DNA from: JBBQFC01 sp038321615
Lineage (GTDB): Bacteria > Bacteroidota > Bacteroidia > Flavobacteriales_D > Cryomorphaceae
Direction of reading: 5' to 3'
Assembly (NCBI GenBank): GCA_038321615.1
Contig: JBBQFC010000039.1
Span: 1 to 29,376, forward strand
DNA length: 29,376 nucleotides
Shown: piece after piece, positions 1 to 7,657 of the stretch
Numbering within the stretch: position 1 is the stretch's first letter
Layout of the letters: every line of letters begins with the position of its first letter
Position numbers and translations under genes: made by a program
Notes under the pieces: model-generated
Databases searched by the model: none
Told to the model about the DNA's origin: nothing
What the model saw: the letters and a program-made list of their open reading frames with translations, nothing else

Positions 1-17
1 GTTATGAAAAAGCCAAT

Positions 18-790
18 CTTCGAAATACAGTCCAGTAAGAATAAGGATTGAAACCGACCATTGCAAGCGGTGCCTTTCAGTTTCGGTTTTCCTTCGAAAT
101 ACAGTCCAGTAAGAATAAGGATTGAAACATATTTGGGCCGAGCCAAATCCATCAACGTCCACATTCTTCGAAATACAGTCCAGTAAGAATAAGGATTGAA
201 ACAACATCGACGGTGTAACTTCTATACAAGTTGCTGGAACTTCGAAATACAGTCCAGTAAGAATAAGGATTGAAACCCATTTTTCAACAATTTAGATTAA
301 GTGAGCTGCAATCTTCGAAATACAGTCCAGTAAGAATAAGGATTGAAACATAAACAACAAAATCTCGTTCTTATCATTGCGGATCTTCGAAATACAGTCC
401 AGTAAGAATAAGGATTGAAACTACCGGCAGGTAGGAAGCCAGCGTCTACAACGTCAACTTCGAAATACAGTCCAGTAAGAATAAGGATTGAAACAATGAA
501 CCGGCACCCGAAACGACACCCGTGGACCAAACTTCGAAATACAGTCCAGTAAGAATAAGGATTGAAACGCCACGCCAGCATAGCTCCGCCCACAAAGGCT
601 CGCACTTCGAAATACAGTCCAGTAAGAATAAGGATTGAAACTAAAATCTTCGTTCCCATCTATGCAGCGGGGCGAAAGCTTCGAAATATAGTCCAGTAAG
701 AATAAGGATTGAAACCGCCCTCAGTCCTATCATAGGTTTCGCTCAAAGTCCTCTTCCAAATACATTCTGTCAAGAATATGAAGTAGAATC
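18..790 (+). CRISPR. CRISPR array, 10 repeats plus degenerate terminal repeat
   Basis: Ten near-identical 37-bp repeats start at 18, 92, 166, 240, 313, 385, 458, 532, 605 and 679. Each begins CTTCGAAATAC and ends AAGGATTGAAAC. Repeats 1-9 are identical; repeat 10 has one C-to-T change (AAATATAG for AAATACAG). An eleventh, strongly degenerate copy lies at about 753-790. The ten complete spacers are 35-37 bp and all different. The 3' end ATTGAAAC matches the 8-nt crRNA handle usual in type I and type III systems, so transcription is probably rightward. The degenerate repeat then marks the trailer end, and the leader lies to the left. Bases 1-17 may be the end of another spacer or of the leader; this cannot be decided. 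No cas gene is present in the window, so the subtype is unassigned. Confidence 0.97.
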
Positions 791-898
791 GAGCGATTTC
801 CAAATCAGTTTATCTAATCTTGGACACTTTTTAGAATCTGGCCATCCAAATCTCCGCAAACAAATACCATTTCCGCACTGTTACATAGCGCTCATCTT

Positions 899-1081
899 AT
901 GCTCGAATACGAATACAACTGCCCCTACTGTATGGAATATATCACTACACTGGTAGATCCTTCCATACCGCAACAATCGTACATTGAAGATTGTCAGGTA
1001 TGTTGTAATCCTATTTCGTTCGATATCACCATTGATGAAGGTGAAATTGTCGGTTTTACAGCTTCGGATATAGAGCAATAG
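899..1081 (+). CDS. CPXCG-motif cysteine-rich small protein
   Basis: This 60-residue protein begins with an ATG and reads a short cysteine-rich fold: C8 and C11 in NCPYCME, then C32, C35 and C36 in EDCQVCC, followed by NPISFDI. The spacing and the DPS...YIEDCQVCC block match the Cys_rich_CPXG family (PF14255), small proteins of unknown function thought to bind zinc. The family name motif CPxCG reads CPYCM here, so the glycine is replaced by methionine, while all metal-ligand cysteines are kept. It stands alone between the CRISPR trailer and a 328-bp stretch without a convincing gene. Bases 791-898 upstream hold no promoter element that I can recognise. Confidence 0.85.
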   Translation: MLEYEYNCPYCMEYITTLVDPSIPQQSYIEDCQVCCNPISFDITIDEGEIVGFTASDIEQ

Positions 1082-1409
1082 CGTATCGAATCCAATTTTC
1101 AACAGGCTCGAAAGGTACGTCCACCGCTCTTATTGGCTTTTTGCCGCCCGAATTTAATCTTTTGTCGAAGATTTGTTTAACAGGGAGCTTTTTACGATTA
1201 CAATCCAAAACCAATCTTGAAAACACATTAACGTATTTTCGCATGCACTTTACGAAATCATGTCTTACCTTTGGCGCGTATTCCCGCAAGGGGTACAGCG
1301 AGGTTTTGGTTAGCCTGTCAGTTACCGTAAGGTGCTGACGCCGCAAGCACAGCCCTATCTTTAATGGTTGTTTTAGATTGATTGGTTATCGATTCTCTGA
1401 ATCGTTTTC
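1082..1409. other. Intergenic stretch without a convincing gene
   Basis: About 330 bp separate the CPXCG protein from the transporter. Short open frames exist on both strands (1056-1346 minus, 1141-1338 plus), but neither encodes anything I recognise. They overlap each other, and the minus one also runs into the end of the CPXCG gene. The stretch may contain remnants of a lost gene. No hairpin terminator or repeat is evident. Confidence 0.5.
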
Positions 1410-2384
1410 TTGGGCTTGCTTGCGGTTCTTTTTTTTCTCGTTCTTTGGCCTACTTTGGTCTCCCTCCCACTCGCATCTTCTTCTATTGAGTTTGTTGCAA
1501 TCCAATTTTCACCCGAAAGTTTAAGATTGCTCAATATCTGCCTGGGCATCATCATGTTTGGCATTGCCCTTGAAATCGATCCGGCAGATTTTACCCAAGT
1601 TCGAACGAAGCCTGGAAGCATTATTGCCGGCGTAGCAGCGCAATTCTTACTCCTACCCTTCCTTACCTTTCTAATAGTTATCCTACTCAATCCGCATCCG
1701 GCCCTGGCGCTCGGTATGATCCTGGTCGCAGCTTGTCCGGGGGGGAATATCTCCAATTTCATGTCGGCGCTCTCGCAATCAAATATTGCCTTGAGCATAA
1801 CCCTCACCGCCATTTCCACTTTACTCACTCCCATTTTTACGCCGCTCAACTTCGAACTCTGGGCATCGGCTGCTCCTGAAACGCACGCTTATTTGCAAAC
1901 TTTTCAATTGAGCTTCTCAGATATTCTCACCACTGTACTGCTCCTGCTCGTTCTCCCACTTATACTCGGTATGCTCTGCCGTCGGTATTTTCGACCGCTC
2001 ACGCAGCGCATTTCAAAACCCGTTCGGGTGCTGAGTTTATTGATTTTAGTCGGTTTTATCGCAGTTGGTTTGGCCAATAATTTTGAAGTGTTTAAGGCGT
2101 ATTTTGGCGTAGTATTCGGTCTGGTTCTGCTGCACAATGCGGTGGCGCTCTTGGCGGGTTATGGACTTGGATCGGCCTTGAAACTCGATCGAAAAGATCG
2201 GCAAACAGTTTGTATCGAAACGGGTATTCAGAATTCGGGGCTCGGTCTTATTATCATCTTCACCTTCTTTGGTGGCAACGGAGGCATGGCGCTAATAGCT
2301 GCCTGGTGGGGTATCTGGCATATTGTATCGGGTTTAGCCATGGCTTATCTGTTCACCCGGCCCTTCAATTTAAGGCGGGCCTAA
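1410..2384 (+). CDS. Bile acid:sodium symporter (BASS/SBF) family transporter
   Basis: This 324-residue, strongly hydrophobic protein has about nine to ten predicted membrane segments. Two family signatures are present: ACPGGNISNF around residue 108, with the adjacent SALSQSNIALS stretch, and ETGIQNSGLG around residue 270. These belong to the crossover, sodium-binding regions of the SBF/BASS family (PF01758). Members co-transport sodium with bile acids, pyruvate, pantothenate or other organic anions; the substrate here cannot be read from sequence. The start is a TTG. An in-frame TGA at 1398-1400 excludes a longer protein, and the next in-frame ATG (MFGIAL) would delete the first membrane segment. 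It converges on the zinc-ribbon gene with 22 bp between the stops. Confidence 0.9.
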   Translation: MGLLAVLFFLVLWPTLVSLPLASSSIEFVAIQFSPESLRLLNICLGIIMFGIALEIDPADFTQVRTKPGSIIAGVAAQFLLLPFLTFLIVILLNPHPALALGMILVAACPGGNISNFMSALSQSNIALSITLTAISTLLTPIFTPLNFELWASAAPETHAYLQTFQLSFSDILTTVLLLLVLPLILGMLCRRYFRPLTQRISKPVRVLSLLILVGFIAVGLANNFEVFKAYFGVVFGLVLLHNAVALLAGYGLGSALKLDRKDRQTVCIETGIQNSGLGLIIIFTFFGGNGGMALIAAWWGIWHIVSGLAMAYLFTRPFNLRRA

Positions 2385-2406
2385 GGGATTCGGAAGCGAA
2401 AGTGGC

Positions 2407-2763
2407 CTAATGCACGTAGTCGTGTCGGGCTACCAGGGTTACCCAGCCATCGGTGGTATTAATATAACCCTGATCGTAACAGAAATGGTAGATTTTACCG
2501 GCTTTCGTAGTGTACACGTTTGTAGAATAATTGAAATTGAATCCTTTGGCGAGCAAATCAGACTCCCGCACCCTCGACTTGCCCTGGGGATTAAAATCGA
2601 GTAATATTCTGCGATTTCGACGCAGGATGCTATTCACCTGCCGCATATACACATCGCCTACATTCGATCTATTGTAATTCGTGGCTCGACATTGATCAGA
2701 ACAATATTTAGCGTCTGATCGACCCGAGAAGGACACTGCGCATTCCTGACACGTCTTTTTCAT
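2407..2763 (-). CDS. Conserved small zinc-ribbon protein of unknown function
   Basis: The 118-residue product starts MKKTCQECAVSF and carries four cysteines, C5, C8, C21 and C25 (CxxC then CSDQC), a treble-clef or zinc-ribbon arrangement like the DUF2116-type finger. The rest (SILRRNRRILLDFNP, LLAKGFNFNY, TNVYTTKAGKIYHFCYDQGY) resembles a conserved hypothetical family that I know from Bacteroidota genomes, whose function is unknown. An upstream in-frame ATG at 2814 would add 17 residues. I prefer 2763 because the family normally begins just before the first CxxC. It diverges from the small membrane ORF at 2863 with about 100 bp between the starts. Confidence 0.8.
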   Translation of the reverse strand: MKKTCQECAVSFSGRSDAKYCSDQCRATNYNRSNVGDVYMRQVNSILRRNRRILLDFNPQGKSRVRESDLLAKGFNFNYSTNVYTTKAGKIYHFCYDQGYINTTDGWVTLVARHDYVH

Positions 2764-2833
2764 GAGTCTTAGATGGATGATGAAGGTAGAATTTTTGGTG
2801 AATATTTTCGGCAATCCGCCTCCGCGAATTATA

Positions 2834-2841
2834 TATATTTG
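2834..2841 (+). promoter_or_regulatory. Bacteroidota -7 element upstream of small membrane ORF
   Basis: TATATTTG matches the TAnnTTTG consensus exactly. It ends 21 bp before the ATG of the 35-codon ORF at 2863. I see no clear -33 TTTG at the usual distance, so the call rests on the -7 element and its placement. Confidence 0.5.
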
Positions 2842-2862
2842 CCGCGATAAGCCGAAAAGATT

Positions 2863-2970
2863 ATGCTCGAAAAGAAAAATAAAAACCTTGAACCCAGTCT
2901 GGGTGGCCCCGTGGTATTCGCATTATTGATCGCAGCCTTGATTATTACAACCATCTGGATGGCTTCCTAA
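2863..2970 (+). CDS. Small single-pass membrane protein (35 aa)
   Basis: ATG to TAA encodes 35 residues: a charged N-terminus (MLEKKNKNLEPS) followed by one hydrophobic helix at about residues 16-33 (VVFALLIAALIITTIW). I recognise no family. Support for it being real comes from three things: a TAnnTTTG promoter element 21 bp upstream, a hydrophobic helix of membrane-spanning length that fills the rest of the frame, and tight packing, since the stop lies 2 bp from the convergent uracil-DNA glycosylase stop. A charged-then-hydrophobic peptide of this size could be a subunit or regulator of a membrane complex or a small toxin; nothing here decides between them. Confidence 0.55.
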   Translation: MLEKKNKNLEPSLGGPVVFALLIAALIITTIWMAS

Positions 2971-2972
2971 AT

Positions 2973-3674
2973 TTACCATTCGATTTCCCCTTTCCCATAT
3001 TTTGCGAGCCAGGCATTGGCCTGGCTAAAAGGCTTGCTGCCAAAAAATCCGCGATAAGCCGCCAATGGTGAAGGATGGGCTGACTGCAAAACAAGGTGTT
3101 TATCCAGATCGATTAAAGCCGCCTTGCGCCGAGCCCAATTGCCCCAAAGTATAAATACAGCCGACTCGCTTTCCTGACTTGCCGCAGTAATAGCTGCGTC
3201 GGTAAAAGCTTCCCATCCCAATTGCCGATGCGAACCGGGCTGATTATGTTGGACGCTTAGTACCGTATTGAGCAGCAATACGCCTTGGCTAGCCCAATTT
3301 GATAGATCGCCCGAAGCGATAGGTGGCTGACCCAAATCGGCTTCCAATTCTTTGAGAATATTGCGTAGGGAAGGCGGTAAAGGCTTAGTGCCTTGGGGGA
3401 CAGAAAAAGCCAATCCATCGGCTTGGCCCGCATCGTGGTAGGGATCTTGGCCCAGGATTACCACTTTTATCGCCGTTGGCAACACTGCTTGGAATGCTTT
3501 AAACAGTAAATGAAAGGGTGGGTAGAAATCGTTGCGCGTGGAACAGTTTTTCACGAAATGCGCCGTACGTGCGTAATCGCTGTCCGACATTGTGCGATGT
3601 ATTGCCTGTTCCCACTCTTCGGGCAGGCCGTAGGCTACAAGTGAGCTGTTAAGATAAGGCGGTTCGCAGGGCAT
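2973..3674 (-). CDS. ung: Uracil-DNA glycosylase, family 1
   Basis: The 233-residue protein removes uracil from DNA, the first step of base-excision repair. The catalytic water-activating loop GQDPYHD is at residues 75-81 (aspartate 77) and is followed by GQADGLAFSVP. LLLNTVLSVQ is the family's uracil-recognition region, with the usual N-terminal LLN. The leucine-intercalation loop HPSPLAAYRGFFG starts at residue 200, with the catalytic histidine first. Length matches the family (about 220-230). The ATG lies inside the last codons of the upstream helicase gene (26-bp overlap), which suggests one transcript and translational coupling. The stop is 2 bp from the convergent micro-ORF. Confidence 0.97.
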   Translation of the reverse strand: MPCEPPYLNSSLVAYGLPEEWEQAIHRTMSDSDYARTAHFVKNCSTRNDFYPPFHLLFKAFQAVLPTAIKVVILGQDPYHDAGQADGLAFSVPQGTKPLPPSLRNILKELEADLGQPPIASGDLSNWASQGVLLLNTVLSVQHNQPGSHRQLGWEAFTDAAITAASQESESAVFILWGNWARRKAALIDLDKHLVLQSAHPSPLAAYRGFFGSKPFSQANAWLAKYGKGEIEW

Positions 3675-5169
3675 TTTTAAGTTTCCGCAAATAGGTGTCC
3701 ATCAGCCATTCGCAGTAGCTTTCGGTGGCGTTGTGCAGGCAATTGCAATACACGCGGCAGCGGTACTCTATTTCGTCGCCCAGCAGATCGGCCAATTCCA
3801 AGGCATCGTAATAGTCGGTTACGTTTCGGAGTATTTGATCGGTGTGATTGTGAATACTTTCGTCGATCGCAGCATTGGGCCGCCTTCCGGCAGCCACCAT
3901 CTCGCGGTAGGTTTTTCGCATATCGAAATCGTCGGTAGGAATCCGCTTACCAAACCGGCGTACCAAGCTAGGCGGTCTTTCGTAATGATAGTCGAATAGC
4001 AGATTTTCATCACGTTGCTCGATGCTATCGAAATACTTTTCTGGGAATCGGAAAATATCCATCCAGTTTATGTAATTCTGCCAAAGGCCTAGTCGCTGCA
4101 CGTTGTTGCCCAAATCGATAATGGCGAAAAGGTTTTTATGACTGGTGATCCGCGACCCACGACCGATCATTTGATGGTAAAGAGTGAGCGAACGCGTGGC
4201 TCTGTTCAGAATAATTGCTTCGACTGAAGGCTCATCGAAACCGGTGGTCAGAATACCGACCGAAGTAAGTATGGCGCCTGGTGTCTCACGAAACCAATCG
4301 AGCGTTTCCTGCCGCTCGCGTGCGCCGAAGGTACTGTCGAGGTGGCGGACATTAAGACCGGCCGTTTTAAAGGTCTCCAGCACTTTAATCGACGTTGCAA
4401 TTCCGCTATTGAAAATGAGCGTTTTCTTATTCTTTGCATGCTCATCATACGCGGCGATGAGTCGATCTTGCATCGCGTAAAGCGTGTAAAGCCGGTCGAG
4501 CGAGCTTACGGTATAATCGCCATCGGGACCCACTTTCAGCGATCGGAGATTGATATTGAAGGTGTAAGTAGTTGCTTGACTCAAGTACCCATCTTCGATC
4601 AAATCGGCGATGCTATGCCCCACAATAAGTTTCGCATAATTCTCATTGAGCGGCAAATTGCGGTTGGAGCTGAGCGGCGTAGCAGTTACGCCCAGCATAT
4701 TGGCATGTTCAAAGAATTTAAAGAGCTTCCGAAAGGAATTGTAATGGGCTTCATCGACTATGACCAAGCCAATATCGAGCAGGTAATTTTCATTTTCGGT
4801 GAGTCGATTGTTAAGCGTTTCCACCATTGCCACGTAGCATTGGTAATCTTCGCGGTCGTGCAATTCCTTTACATCGCGGTTTATAATCTTATTGCGCACG
4901 TCGATGCTTGAAAGTGCCTTCGACGTTTGAGCGCAGAGCTCTACGCGGTGCGTAAGGATAAGAACTTTCTGTTTGCGCCGCTCGATAAACTGCCGCGTAA
5001 TCTCCGAAAATATGATGGTTTTGCCTCCACCGGTAGGTAACTGAAATAGCAGGTTTACTTTGCCTTTGGCTTGGTCGAGCACTTCAAAAATTTGGCCTAT
5101 GGCTTCCTCTTGATAGGGATAGAGTTCCTTAAAATGATCGCTTACAATTACCTTGGCTTTAACTTCCAT
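3649..5169 (-). CDS. DEAD/DEAH-box superfamily 2 helicase
   Basis: This 506-residue SF2 ATPase has all core motifs: Q-like N-terminus (LYPYQEEAI), motif I PTGGGKT at 45-51, motif Ia near LTHRVEL, motif II DEAH at 139-142, motif III TAT at 162-164, a motif V-like TTGFDEP near 308-314, and motif VI QMIGRGSR at 333-340. The layout resembles the RadD/YejH-type and type III restriction-like helicases that are common as stand-alone genes in Bacteroidota. The C-terminal 120 residues carry a cysteine group (CRVYCNCLHNATESYC) that does not form an obvious zinc finger. Its 3' end overlaps ung by 26 bp, pointing to a role in DNA repair, which is inferred from context. An exact -7 promoter element lies 10 bp upstream of the ATG. 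Confidence 0.9.
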   Translation of the reverse strand: MEVKAKVIVSDHFKELYPYQEEAIGQIFEVLDQAKGKVNLLFQLPTGGGKTIIFSEITRQFIERRKQKVLILTHRVELCAQTSKALSSIDVRNKIINRDVKELHDREDYQCYVAMVETLNNRLTENENYLLDIGLVIVDEAHYNSFRKLFKFFEHANMLGVTATPLSSNRNLPLNENYAKLIVGHSIADLIEDGYLSQATTYTFNINLRSLKVGPDGDYTVSSLDRLYTLYAMQDRLIAAYDEHAKNKKTLIFNSGIATSIKVLETFKTAGLNVRHLDSTFGARERQETLDWFRETPGAILTSVGILTTGFDEPSVEAIILNRATRSLTLYHQMIGRGSRITSHKNLFAIIDLGNNVQRLGLWQNYINWMDIFRFPEKYFDSIEQRDENLLFDYHYERPPSLVRRFGKRIPTDDFDMRKTYREMVAAGRRPNAAIDESIHNHTDQILRNVTDYYDALELADLLGDEIEYRCRVYCNCLHNATESYCEWLMDTYLRKLKNALRTALS

Positions 5170-5179
5170 AAAAACGGCA

Positions 5180-5187
5180 CAAATTTA
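5180..5187 (-). promoter_or_regulatory. Bacteroidota -7 element for helicase-ung
   Basis: Read on the minus strand this is TAAATTTG, an exact TAnnTTTG match, only 10 bp before the helicase ATG at 5169. The transcript would have a 5' leader of just a few bases. Confidence 0.6.
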
Positions 5188-5420
5188 GGCCATTTCAAGG
5201 TGCGAATGGAAACCTTTTTTCGACAAGTTCCTGATTGGCTCATAATGAGCTTGTTAGTAGATCATTTTAAGGGTTCACCGCAAACTGAGGAAAAGCACCA
5301 CCACAGTACAAATATTTCATCAAAGTTGGTCAGTTGGAATGTTGGTTGGCTATGTAAGGCACTTACTGTGATTGATAAGCAATCCTTCTTCGCGAACAAT
5401 CAATTTTACAGCGGAAACCC

Positions 5421-5428
5421 TACCTTTG
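5421..5428 (+). promoter_or_regulatory. Bacteroidota -7 element for ABC-F gene
   Basis: TACCTTTG matches TAnnTTTG exactly and ends 22 bp before the ATG at 5451. The 230 bp between this site and the helicase promoter hold no gene that I can support. Confidence 0.65.
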
Positions 5429-5450
5429 CAGCCCCGAAAATTGATTACCC

Positions 5451-6977
5451 ATGCTCGAAGCCCAAAATATCAGCCTGCAATACGGAAAACGCGTTCTCTT
5501 TGACGAAGTGAACATCAAATTTAGCGGCGATAACTGCTATGGGGTAATCGGTGCAAATGGTGCAGGTAAGTCAACTTTCTTGAAAATTCTTTCAGGGGAA
5601 ATCGATCCCAACAAGGGTCAAATCCACTTGGAAAATGGCAAACGGATGGCGGTATTGCGCCAGAGCCACTCTGAGTTCGACAAGGAAACGGTGCTCCATA
5701 CCGTGCTAATGGGCCACAAAAAACTTTGGAATATCATCCGCGAGAAGGAGCTTATCTATGCTAAGGAAGACTTCAGCGACGCCGACGGAATTAAAGCTTC
5801 TGAGCTTGAAGCCGAATTTGGCGAAATGGATGGTTGGAACGCCGAAGCCGATGCCGCTACCCTGCTCTCCGGCCTTGGAATCGAAGAGAGCTACCACTAC
5901 ATGGCGCTGCAAAATTTGAGCGGTCCGCAAAAGGTACGTGTGCTTTTGGCTCAGGCACTTTTCGGAAATCCGGATGTGTTGATTCTCGATGAGCCCACCA
6001 ACGACCTGGACAGCAAGACCATTGTTTGGCTCGAAGATTTTCTCCTTGACTTTAAAAATACGGTGATTGTAGTATCCCACGACCGCCATTTCCTCGATAC
6101 CGTTTGTACGCATATAGCGGATATCGACTTTGGGAAGATCAGCCTTTACTCGGGGAATTACAGCTTTTGGTATGAGAGCAGCCAGCTAGCCCTGCGCCAG
6201 CGAAGCACGGCCAATAAGAAAGCAGAAGACAAGAAAAAAGAGCTCCAGGCTTTTATACAGCGCTTTAGTGCGAATGCATCGAAATCGAAGCAAGCCACAA
6301 GCAGAAAAAAATTGCTTGAAAAGATTGACGTAGAGAGCATTCAGCCGAGCAATCGAAAATACCCAGCTATCATATTCCAGCCCGCTCGCGAAGTGGGCGA
6401 TCAGATACTGCACGTGCGCGGCCTCACCAAATACCACGAAGGAAAACCGCTATTCGAAAATTTCGACTTGAACATTCAGAAGGGCGAAAAAATCTGGCTC
6501 GATAGCGAAAGTAGCCTTGCGACCACGGCGTTTTACGAAATCATAAGCGGCGATATGAAAGCCGACGCCGGCACCTACGAATGGGGGCTTACCATTACGC
6601 CCGCGTATCTGCCGGCTCACAACGAAGCATTTTTCAAAAGCGATGATTCCCTGATCGATTGGCTTCGGGAGTATTCCGAAGATAAAGACGAGCTCTATAT
6701 TCGCGGGTTTCTGGGTAAAATGCTCTTTTCGGGACAAGAAACGTTGAAGAAATGCAGTGTGCTAAGCGGAGGTGAAAAAGTGCGCTGCATGATGAGCCGG
6801 GCTATGCTTGCTTCCCCAAATATGGTTTTGATGGACGAGCCTACCAATCACCTGGACCTGGAAAGCATCACGGCGCTCAACAACGGCTTAATCGATTATC
6901 CGGGAGCAATAATCCTCACCACCTACGACCAGCAATTGAGGGATACAGTGACCAATAAGCGGGTGGTACTGGCATAG
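5451..6977 (+). CDS. ABC-F family ATPase, YbiT-like
   Basis: The 508-residue soluble protein has two tandem ATP-binding domains and no membrane segments, as in ABC-F translation factors that act at the ribosomal E site. Domain 1 has Walker A GANGAGKS at 34-41, a signature region NLSGPQKVRVLLAQ near 155-168, Walker B LILDEPTNDLD, and the H-switch SHDRHF near 209-214. The linker (about 240-300) is lysine-rich. Domain 2 keeps LSGGEKVRC (438-446) and LMDEPTNHLD. Its Walker A position reads DSESSLATT at 351-359 without the lysine, and its H-switch reads TYDQ in place of SHDH. The protein stops about 20-30 residues earlier than typical YbiT proteins. The lost second Walker A also occurs in other Bacteroidota YbiT-like proteins as I recall them; the H-switch change and short tail seem more local. 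Confidence 0.93.
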   Translation: MLEAQNISLQYGKRVLFDEVNIKFSGDNCYGVIGANGAGKSTFLKILSGEIDPNKGQIHLENGKRMAVLRQSHSEFDKETVLHTVLMGHKKLWNIIREKELIYAKEDFSDADGIKASELEAEFGEMDGWNAEADAATLLSGLGIEESYHYMALQNLSGPQKVRVLLAQALFGNPDVLILDEPTNDLDSKTIVWLEDFLLDFKNTVIVVSHDRHFLDTVCTHIADIDFGKISLYSGNYSFWYESSQLALRQRSTANKKAEDKKKELQAFIQRFSANASKSKQATSRKKLLEKIDVESIQPSNRKYPAIIFQPAREVGDQILHVRGLTKYHEGKPLFENFDLNIQKGEKIWLDSESSLATTAFYEIISGDMKADAGTYEWGLTITPAYLPAHNEAFFKSDDSLIDWLREYSEDKDELYIRGFLGKMLFSGQETLKKCSVLSGGEKVRCMMSRAMLASPNMVLMDEPTNHLDLESITALNNGLIDYPGAIILTTYDQQLRDTVTNKRVVLA

Positions 6978-7199
6978 AGATGCGCGTGGCTCCGTGATAG
7001 CCATGTTTCCTATTTAGCCACAACGGATTCAGTACGTTCTCGAATCATATCAGTTTAAATCTTCAAATGCCGTTTTATTTACTTTTCTATACCGAAATAT
7101 CACCTCAACGAAGAGGCTCCAATACACTCCTGTCGTAAAAAATGCATTCCACAGAATATCCCCCCTTGGGGCAGGAATAAAGGTCTTAGTCAACTAATT

Positions 7200-7655
7200 T
7201 CACCTTTTTAACCTTGAATCAAAATGAAAGTCCGCGTGTTCTATGACTTTCACTTTATCCCTGTAGTTTGGGTGTGCGCAATTCAATATGTAATTGCTTG
7301 CAGAGCGTATTATACAACCTGGCACTCTGAGTGCGATGCTATTACCTGATTTAATCCAACCTTCCGATATCTCAGCGAGAATCGATGGCGCTGGATATTT
7401 TAACCAATTGGGCGGTAAATCTTCAGCTAAAATTTCAGTTATCGAATCATCAGGAATTTGAATTGTCAACAAGACTAAATCGGGTAGAAGCAGAGTTGGA
7501 GTATGCACAATATTTTCGAGAAGCGCTATTTCTCTGGACTCGCCTGTATAGACTACAACAGTTCCTTTTTGGTTCCATCTACCCCCCGTTAACGCTGCTC
7601 CAATGTCGCTAATATCAGCAGCATATTTCTTTCCAGTTATTGTATAAACCAGCAT
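7200..7655 (-). CDS. RES-domain toxin, probably inactive
   Basis: The 151-residue protein matches the RES family (PF08808), toxins of type II RES-Xre systems that degrade NAD+. The family's KYA.DISDIGA...GGRWN start is clear. R26 (GGRWN), Y36 (VYTGES) and E47 (ALLENIVH) are the expected NAD-binding and catalytic positions and are all present. The third name-giving residue, the serine of the usual VPS motif, is a glycine here (ALRVPG, G113), and the following E.N block is changed (RSASNYILN). The end, HPNY...FHFDSRLKR, is normal, so the protein is full length. The ATG follows the antitoxin stop by 2 bp. Given the missing serine and the interrupted antitoxin, I infer that it has lost toxicity. 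Confidence 0.88.
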   Translation of the reverse strand: MLVYTITGKKYAADISDIGAALTGGRWNQKGTVVVYTGESREIALLENIVHTPTLLLPDLVLLTIQIPDDSITEILAEDLPPNWLKYPAPSILAEISEGWIKSGNSIALRVPGCIIRSASNYILNCAHPNYRDKVKVIEHADFHFDSRLKR

Positions 7656-7657
7656 TG

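Noticed and set aside
297..659. 120-codon minus-strand ORF across the CRISPR array
   Set aside because: It translates the repeat over and over (ILILTGLYFEV pattern) with spacers between; a well-known annotation artefact of repeats lacking stops in one frame.
1056..1346. 96-codon minus ORF and an overlapping 65-codon plus ORF between the CPXCG gene and the transporter
   Set aside because: No recognisable family, mutual overlap, and the minus ORF runs into the CPXCG gene; no promoter element seen. Left as unexplained intergenic sequence.
1373..1849. 158-codon minus ORF opposite the transporter's 5' half
   Set aside because: Antisense to an unmistakable SBF-family sequence; serine/arginine-rich shadow translation.
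4342..4911. 189-codon plus-strand ORF opposite the helicase
   Set aside because: It lies wholly antisense to a clear helicase with all motifs; the composition is that of a shadow frame.
6978..7060. Weak hairpin (TGGCT/AGCCA) after the ABC-F gene as a terminator
   Set aside because: A five-base stem not followed by a T-run; too weak to call.
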